A DNA stretch of 19,555 nucleotides, taken from NCBI GenBank assembly GCA_037447655.1, contig JBBHKE010002978.1, positions 1 to 19,555 of the forward strand, read 5' to 3'. Under the pieces are notes generated by a model, which made no database searches, had not been told where the DNA came from, and worked only from the letters and a program-made list of their open reading frames with translations. Shown here piece by piece: positions 7,168-16,100 of this stretch. Origin of the DNA: Zygnema cylindricum. Lineage: Eukaryota; Streptophyta; Zygnematophyceae; Zygnematales; Zygnemataceae. The translations under genes and the position numbers were made by a program. The stretch's first letter is position 1. Every line of letters starts with the position of its first letter.

Positions 7168-10100
7168 GTGTGTATGAGTTTTGACTGTTGAGCAAACCGT
7201 GTATCGCTATTAGCATAACGTTTTTTTCGTCACTTTAATCATTTTTTCTCCGTGCACACTAGTCGGATGGTCATTTGGAGAACACCAATTGAAAGATGAG
7301 AATCTTACCTTTTGACCTTTCCTTTTTATCGCAATCGTTTGATTAAGTTTCCACCGAGTGTCACAGAGAAAAATGAGTTTAAAGGCCAAAATAAAGACCA
7401 ATGCTATTACCGATACAATGTAGGATGAATATTGCAAGTTTTGTATGTTACTTGAGTCTCCTTCCGTCTCTTATTTAATTTTTCTTACAATGTTTTTCCT
7501 GACCATTTCCTCTCGAATGCTCATGGTTCATTGTTCATTGTTCATTTTTCATTGTCCTACAAAAGAATTTAATGTTCCCTGTGTAGGTCCATTGTTGACT
7601 AGTAGCATTTTTGGCTTATAAATAAGGTGCAATAAGGTTCTCGTCTTACTTCATTTTCTCCTACCTTCACAAATCTATTTCTTCTTTTATTGTCTTTCTT
7701 GACCATGTCCTCTCAAACTCTCACGGTTTGGCCAAGATTGACTGATAGTATTCCTGGTTTATCTCGTTTCACAGTTGAACGGCATGCAAGCAGTGGACTC
7801 ACAAAACAGACAGCCGTCACAAGAGCGTCTTCGGCAGCAACAGCAACAACTTCTTCAAGATCAAGGGGATCAGAACATTATACCAGGAGATTCTGGAATT
7901 TCAGCTCTACAAGCTTCAGATGACGAGCTCCAACAGCTTCTTCATGAAGCTGTCTTGCAGAGGGAACAGGCACAACGTATCGAGGCAGAAAGGCGAGGGA
8001 CTGTAATGGCTCGTGCTGATATGAACCGCCTTCGCGCAACCTTTGAAAGCGAGCGAAAGGGATATGCTGAAGTTGAGGCTGCTTTACAGGTGACTTGTCT
8101 AAGAATTTTGAAAGTGTAGTAGCAAGAGAAGGTGTTGTGCGATGGCAACTCATTACAGACGTTTTCTCCATTTTCTCCAAACAGTGACGAATGCTGCTAG
8201 TCTCAAGTTAGTTGCCTAGCTTTAGTTTCACACGGCAGTCCTTTCAAAATTCTGTGTATCTGATCATCTCAGTTCCGTAATGCATCAAAAATTGCACGTT
8301 TGCAGGCACAACTTCAGGAGATTAAGGTTCGGGAACAGGAGAAAGATGAGCAGTTAAGCAAGCTCCAGCAGCGAGTGAAACAGCTCGATCAGCAGTTGAA
8401 GGCTCATCAAGACGAAATTGAGAAAAGGGTAAGTTGAAACGTTTTAAAGAACACATATTTGGATGTCGCGGTAGCTTTGCTGTTTATTTTGAATGAAGAA
8501 GTTAGCTCTGACTGTTGCATGTCCTGTATCAAGATACTGTATATTTCTTCTTGATGTAGTTGAAGTGGACTGGGGAGATGGCTACCAATGTTTCTCTCAC
8601 TTTATATTCCCGTTTCCTATCTTCTCTCCTTTTCTCCTCTCCCTCTTTTTCCTTTCCTTCTTTTCACTCTCCTCTTTCCTCTCTTTCTCTCTAGTCGTTT
8701 TTTCCTCTCACCCTCATCATTTTTTCTCCTTAAATTTACCGTAACCATTATTCATGAGGAGTGGAATTAGTTGCCCTGCTTGTAGGGTTTGAACTAATTT
8801 TAAAACTGATGCATTTGTTCTACAGGTGTGGCAAACGGAGGGCCAGTTGCAGGAGAAAGCAAACGAGCTAGCAGTTTTAAGGTAAGGTTTGTAGTTTATG
8901 GTTATGTCCACTTTTTCGGATGTTGAGTAATTTGTCAAAGCAAGAAAGTTGAATCATTTTCGGCCATCAACTGCGAAATTAGGTGATATATGTGAGGGAC
9001 AACAGGGGATAGACTCACTATTTTGAGTTCTTCAGTTGTTTGATTTATTTCAACTTTGAAGAATTATTGCTATTTAAGCCAACATGAGTTTTTTGCAACT
9101 ATTGAATTCCGAGACTTATCTACAAGCCGTTGAGAGCGTGGAGGTTGGTATTAGAACGAATCTGGGTGTCATTAGTTTTTCCTTGTGTTACGCAAGGAAC
9201 AAGATGTTCTGGGGATGGACGTCTTGAAATGGTTAAACTATTTTGGATGAAAGGCTTTTAAGCATTTTCAGCCCAAATAAACTGTCTATGTTGAAGTTCC
9301 CCCGCTTTAGCCATAGCTTGCTCCAAGCTCTCTCTCTCTCTTCCTCCCCCTCCCCCTCCGCCTCCCCCACTAATCTCCCTCTCCCCCTGCCCCTCTCTCT
9401 CTCACTCTCTCTTTCTGTTACCCTGAAATGCCCTTTGTGTTCCATTCAGGCGTGAGCGTGACGGTGCTTTGGCGGAGGGCAAGGCTCAGGCCTCCCAGAG
9501 AGAAGCAGAGAGAAATGAGCTACTTGCGGAAATGGAGCAGCTAAAGCAGGAGCTTGCTGCTCGAGATCAGCAGTTGCGAGAGCAACAGGACCAGGTCGGG
9601 AAAAATCTCGAAAGAGCCTTTTCACATGAATGCTTCTGGTGGTACACCGTCAGTTACTGTTAGAAACATAACTCGTGGGGGTCTTTTCAGTGTTGTTAAC
9701 TCTATTTTGTCTATTCCAAGCGTTATGACTATTGTCAACTGTATATTGAATTAGGGTTAAGAAAACAGTCGGTGTTATGTTCATGGGCCAAAAATAACCG
9801 GCACTGAATTATTGTTATTAATGCTATTAGTGTGCCTCGGTGTAGTAGTTATTAAGCCAGATTGCAGCTATGATAACACTCCTTGTACTATGTTGTGACA
9901 AGAGTCACCAAGATATATTGTGAAGTGGATATGAACAAATTAGTCACTTTGTACTGTCCTCAGCCCCGCTCCTTTCATATAGTTGAGGGTTTCAAGTATT
10001 TATTTCTGCTACTTTAGTTTTGGTATTTTAGTTTTAGAGCCAATTTCCTCAATGTTTCTTAGCTTCTGTCATGCTTAAAGCTGGTAGAAATGTTCATCTC

Positions 10101-13100
10101 TAGCCTTTAATGATTGTCAATTTTGTTTTCCTTTGAATCATGCTTTCTGCCTAGATAGTGTCACCCATTCCTGGTTATGAAATAAAATCTTCATCGTCTT
10201 CGTATATCAAATTATCGTGTTTATTTTCTTCTCTCTTAGTTTTTTCTTTATTGTCCATTTCTTCTGTTTCATCTCTGATGCGAACAGCACAGAAAGACGC
10301 TTTTGTCTATTTTTATTTATTTTTTAACTTTTATGTTTTTTTTGTTTTTCCTCTCAGATGCGAGTGGCTCAGGAGGAGGTGTGGCAGAAAGACGAGCAGC
10401 TGAGGGAAACTCAAACCTGGGCCAGCCATCATGGTCAGGACATGGAACTGGCCGTTGGCCATCACCAGGCGGCAGCTCAAAGCCTCGCTGCTGAATTGCG
10501 CGATCGCACTGAACAATATAACCAGCTTTTCATGGCTCACCATCAGCAAAGAAACCAGGTTTGTTATTTATTTCAGCTTTCGTTGTAGGGTTAGTATATT
10601 TATGGCGCACCATCAGCAAAGGGACCAGATTTTTTCTTCTTTCAGCTTTCGTTATAGGGTTGCTATGTATATGGTGCTTTATCAGCAAACCAAGCTGTAA
10701 TTTTTTCAGCTTTCATTAGGAGCTCCCTTTTGTAGCCAGGTTAGTGTTTCAGCTTTCATTAAATGGTTATTATGTTCATGGTGCACCATCAGCAAGGAAA
10801 CCGGTGATTTATTTAATATTTCATTACAGTGTGACTGTACGTACGCGAATGCGGGTGATATTGACCAGTAATCACTGTAATCATGCAAATGTATGCCTTT
10901 TACAAAATCGTACAGTTTTCTGCACAAATTCTTTGATTACCACCAGTAAGGCCAGTTACATCAAACGTGCTATTTCCCTCTTAGGAGTGCCTTTTTAAGC
11001 CAAATAATTTGTTCCTACCCCTTTCTTATAGGAATAAACCTTGTCATGCCACCAGAGAGTGACCCTGAGTTCTGGCGTCAAGTTTTTATAGTTTTTGTTT
11101 ATGGAGTGATAACCATTAATGTTTAAGTATCCTTTACAGAGTGGAACAAAACACCAATGCCATTAGTTCTTTTTGACAAACAAGCCATTATCTTTTATCG
11201 CTTTTTCTGTTGGGCATTTTTTACGAGCTTAGCCTGTACATCGGGGCCTCCCCAGGATGATGTGTATAAACTTGTTGTGTTGTGTATCGTACCTAAGTGT
11301 CAACGATATATTTCCTATATGGATGCTTCCAATGCTAGAATATCTATGGGGACTGGTATTAGCAATTTTCCAGTTCCCGATTTGGCAAGTTTTGGCTTTT
11401 CAATATTAGTACATCTTTAAATGCTAAAAATCCGGTACACCTCGTAATTTTTTTTTTTCACATGGCTTACATGCGAAACGAGTTTCCTAGTACCTACCGT
11501 CTTTTTTGAAACCTTTTTCAGGGTTATTTCAGGGCGTTTTGGTCGTTGTTGGGGTTTTTTAGGGTATGTCATTAAGGGTTCAATTTGTGTTTCTGCCGGG
11601 TTTCTAGCTTTTTGGCACAATTTTTATCGATCGTAAAAAAAATTGGTGGGAGGAAGGTTTGTCTGTATTGTTATTCCTTAGAGCCCTGAATATATGGATT
11701 TTTACGAACCTCAACTAACCTTAAAAGTACAATTGTAAAAACTGTCGTTTCGATATATCGATCATTTCAACCAAACTGCCAGTAAGACGGAAACCGGCAC
11801 GACTGCCGATACTGGAAACCGAAAGCGGGCTTGGCAACACTAAAATTGGTGAAAAATCGCCTTTGTGGTTATTGTTTGAATGTCAGATAGTGTGGAGCTC
11901 AAATCAGAAAGGGAAAATGAGCTGGCTTGAGTTGAAGAGAGTCTTTCACTTTTAAGGCTTGAATCTGTTTGGCATCTGCCTTATTCCAAGGAGTTCCTCT
12001 TAAATTTCTTTTCTGTGCTTTAGAACAAAAAATATTTTTATCTTTACTGTTGCTCTCCCCGATGAGGGAGTTACCGCATGTTGGCATAGTAGTTTTATGT
12101 GGTCAACTTTAATCAAAAGTTTTAAAACCCTAAAAAAACCTAAATTGGCTGTAAAACCTAGCTTCAATTTTGCTCTGGCATGTTGGTGGTTTGCATCTCT
12201 CTATACCAGCTTCTGGAGTCGGATCGATACCATACACAAGTCATTCAGAGGCTTCAACAGGATAATTCAGAACTCAGAGAGAAGTTAAGGAAATTTTCCC
12301 CCGATGGGAGCGATTTGGGGCCGTCCAATAGGGAGCGTGCGGCTGCAGAAGAAGCTGCCAAAGCCAAAGGGAGCAAAGCGCTTCTGCAAGCTATCAGTGG
12401 CGCTGGACGTCCAGATGCTCCTAATGTAACATTTGTAAACCTTAAAAAATCATCAACGTTTGTTAGGAAGTCCAGGCTTTCTCTATGTAATATTTGAAAC
12501 CTTTGTCAGGTCATTGAGTCGTTTATTGAATTTTGTTGTTTTTCTTTTAAATGTAAGAACCGGATAATTTGTTGGGGACGATATTTCTCTCTACCTTTGG
12601 ACACTCTCGGAAATATTTCCTGCTGCTCTGTTTTCAAAATGTGATGGTTATCATAAAAGGATTTGAAAATATTTTCGCAATTTTTGTCTGAAGCATTTGG
12701 AAAAAAAAAAAGATTTTTTTATCATGAATGTACACATGGGGGAAATTTTTTGACAAACGAAGTCACGAGTTTTACTGGTCCTTGTCAGCGCAATGCCACT
12801 TAACCTCCTGGGAATTATATCATGATAGTTTTTCACATTGGGGTTTATTTTAAAGTCTCTCTCATAAGGAAAAATTACTTTTGTTTTTGTCACGAATGTA
12901 TACATGTTTGGGGAATTTTTTTGCAGACGGATTCACAAGTTTTACCGATGCCCGTTGGTCCAATGCCACTAATGCAAGCTCCCCATATGACTGGTCCACA
13001 CCAATATGGGTTGCCGATGGGAGCTATTCCCCCACAAGTTCAACAAGTAGGAGTTGGACAAGTGGCACCTCCTCCTCTTCTCGGAATGCATATGGGACCC

Positions 13101-16100
13101 ATGCCTAAAATGCCACCACAACAACATTTGACTCAAGGACCTCTTACACAAATGCAACAGCAGGCCCCTCTTTCTCAAACGCAGGTGAGTTAAGGTTTTT
13201 GTTTTTGTTTCAATCCTCTGTGTTACATGGTTGATGGAGGTACAAATTGTTGTTAGTGAAAGATTTATTAGTGTAAATGTGAAATTAAAATATGTAATAC
13301 TAAACTAGTGCAAGGAGATGTGGCAAATTGTAGTCCACTCCTGTTAATATACTTGTTAACAATTTGTTATGATTTTTGGCCAAAAAAAGTTGTGACCTAA
13401 TTAGTGCTATTATCTCTAGTAATGATGAGCAGTGCAGTGATGCGGATTGTAGCGCATTGTTTAATCACACAATGTACTGTATATGACGTCCATACAATAG
13501 CGTATTGAGATCCACCCCATTTCTTTTTCCGGGTATTGTCTGGCATATCCATTATGGTTGAGCTGTTATTACCAAAAAAGGTACAGTATCTGATCCATAG
13601 AGAGGTAAATTCCTTTTACTTTCTGGCACGAGGATGCTTGTGTCCTACTGTGAATGTACATTACATGTCGCAGCGTTTGTTTCCGGGAACATGTCAGTTG
13701 TGGTACAGTACTTCATGAATTATTGTACCTTCAAATTAGATGTCTGTGACCAAATCTTTTTTTACGTTACACACTGCCCGATTTTGTATGTGGCCAAAAA
13801 ACCCACAAAAAAGTACTTTGACATCTCGATAATATCGCAGTACCGCGGTGCGAAACGTTCTCCACGATATTGTCGAATATTGAGCGGCCTTACTGCTGCT
13901 CATATTGGATATCGTGAGAGGTCCGCAATACGCATCATTAAGTACAAGTATATTTGTAAGGTCTTATGTCACTTCGGAACGATTTTACGATGTCTGAATT
14001 GTGAGTTTTGTGCAGACGTAGAGAAGTAGATGTATCTTGTTTGTTTTAGGCAAATTATATAAAGAAGTCTGGAAAGTGCATTATTTTGTCCAAATAAGCT
14101 GTATAGCATGTGTTTTCTGTAAAACAACTAATGTATGGTATATATATTTTGTAGAACAACCAAGGTATGGTATATATTTCCTGTAGAGCAACCAATTAAT
14201 TTTCTTGATTTTTTTATGTAGGGATCTCAGCTACCTCATCTACCTCCCCAATCATCGACAACATCAGGGAAAACCCTCCAGAGACAACACCCACAGGAGG
14301 GAGAGATACCACAACAGTCTCATGTTCGAGCCCCACAACCTCCCATACATCCCCCTATTCAACCTCCTGTCCAACCGAAGCACAACAATAACCATAGTAA
14401 TCAAAGTCAAATTCAGTCCCAACAACAGGCCCATGTGTCTCATTTACAGCAACAACATCAAAACTCTCGTCAACCTCAGACTTCTATGCCCTCCCAACAA
14501 CACAAAGTTTCAACTCAATCTGTCTCTCAACAATCTCAGTTAAGGAAAGGGTCTCAGGCACTACCCCCATCTCCCTCTGGTCCACATTCCGGAGCTCTTG
14601 GAGTTCAACAAGATCATAAAGAATCGCAAGAACAATCACAGGTTCCCTCTCCCTCTCTCCATTCTCTTACCTCTCCCGCTCCCTCGGAGTCTTCCCAACA
14701 CCAACAACCACAAACTACAGTTTCGCAACAATCTCAACCTGCACTTCCTCTTGGTAGGACGTCTTCTCAGGGAGGATTACAGTTATTACAACATGAACAG
14801 GGAATTTCAGGTGGTATGGAACATCTTTCAGTGGGTTCTATTCCTCTTCGCAATTCTCTTTCTCAATCCACACCAATTGGTTCTCAGGCAAATCCGTCTC
14901 CCTCTCCATCTCCTTCTCCTGTCCCAACCCCATCTTCTCAACATCCTCACGAGGTTCCGCAGACACCCCAACAACAGACTTCATCTTCACCTAAGTCACA
15001 AGTTCCGTCCCAACAACCTTCTTCTTCTGTATCTCGTATTCAAGGATCCCAAACAAACCAGTCTGTTTCTCGAACTCCTAGTCCGAGGCAAGAACAACAG
15101 TCAGGTATCAGTGGAAATAGTACCTCAGGAGGACAATCATTACCTTTATTGCCATTACAACAACAACAAAAAGTTGGAGAAGCCGGGAAAATGACAGAAA
15201 GTAATGTGAAGTTGATGGACGAACGAACTCTTCTCGCGCATATTGTACGGACAATACCGGCAGATCCCGCAGCTAAGAATCGTATTAGTACGACAGTGAG
15301 TACCTCAGTTCTGCAATGGTTTCTTATTTTTATTCTTATATTCTTATTTTTATTGTTCTTTGCTTGTCTATCTCTGGCATAATTTTAGTATGCCTTTGGC
15401 AGAAATTAAAAATAGTGTTTGCAAAAAAAGGTTTTTCTTAGAATGTTTCAAATGTAATTTTGGTTTTTCGTGCACTTCCATACTACTATTCTTGGCGTTC
15501 CTTATTTTTCTTGCTTTGTGCTTTACTTTGACTAGCAGGTGACAGTTGGCTGACAGATTTACTCATCTCTTGTATTCTTCAATATAGACATTGTTTTGGT
15601 GGTCATTTTCATTTATTTTTTTCTTTGTTTATGGTTTGCGTTGATGAGCAGGTGACAAATCGGCTGACCAAGTTACTGGCTCCTCTCACATGGAATGACT
15701 ATGTTCCAAAGTTCGGTCGTTTGGAGGAATTTATTGCCTCCCATCCTGAGGTGAGTTCTTCCCTTAACAACCCTGAAAACTCTAAACAAAGTTGTTTCCT
15801 TTGCATCCTGCATCCACCTTCTTAAGAAACGCATAGGAATGACAGTTTCTGTTTTAGATTTTTCTCGTGTTAATGGTTTTTATTCTTGGAAGGCTCGAAT
15901 ACGATTCTGGTTTAACTATCATGGGAAAAATCTCGTTCGCCATCCAGGCTTTCTCCTTCACGTGTTTTAGAGGTTTTACTCTTATGTGGATTGGCTTCAC
16001 CCAAAGACTCGTAGATTTAGTTTTTTTGTTGTTTCTGCTTGTTTCATACAGCTTTTTGTTTTGGTCAGTGGTGATAGTGGTAGTATTTATCTTAAAAATG

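Larger units (their letters stand above)
13185..14221 (+). other. Intron 8 of plus gene (1037 nt)
   Basis: GTGAGT...TATGTAG intron. It contains a fold-back of about 140 bp (13810-13950) and, next to the acceptor, three units of about 32 bp each ending in a TGTAG acceptor-like site (14118-14221). The open frame at 13634-14029 crosses the fold-back and looks like chance. Confidence 0.8.

Noticed and set aside
9233-9455. Arg/Glu-rich and Ser/Pro-rich open frames on both strands
   Set aside because: Both are translations of the CT-rich tract in intron 4.
11157-12087. Short open frames in intron 6 as nested genes
   Set aside because: The frames (11157-11420 plus, 11899-12087 minus) show no recognisable protein, are of chance length, and have no start context or splice support.
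13634-14029. 131-codon open frame in intron 8
   Set aside because: It crosses the fold-back and AT-rich intron, shows no recognisable motif, and lies between exons that join in phase without it.
14598-15194. 198-codon open frame on the plus strand
   Set aside because: Frame-shifted shadow of exon 9. The low-complexity Gln/Pro codons leave alternative frames open, while the chosen frame joins both flanking exons in phase.
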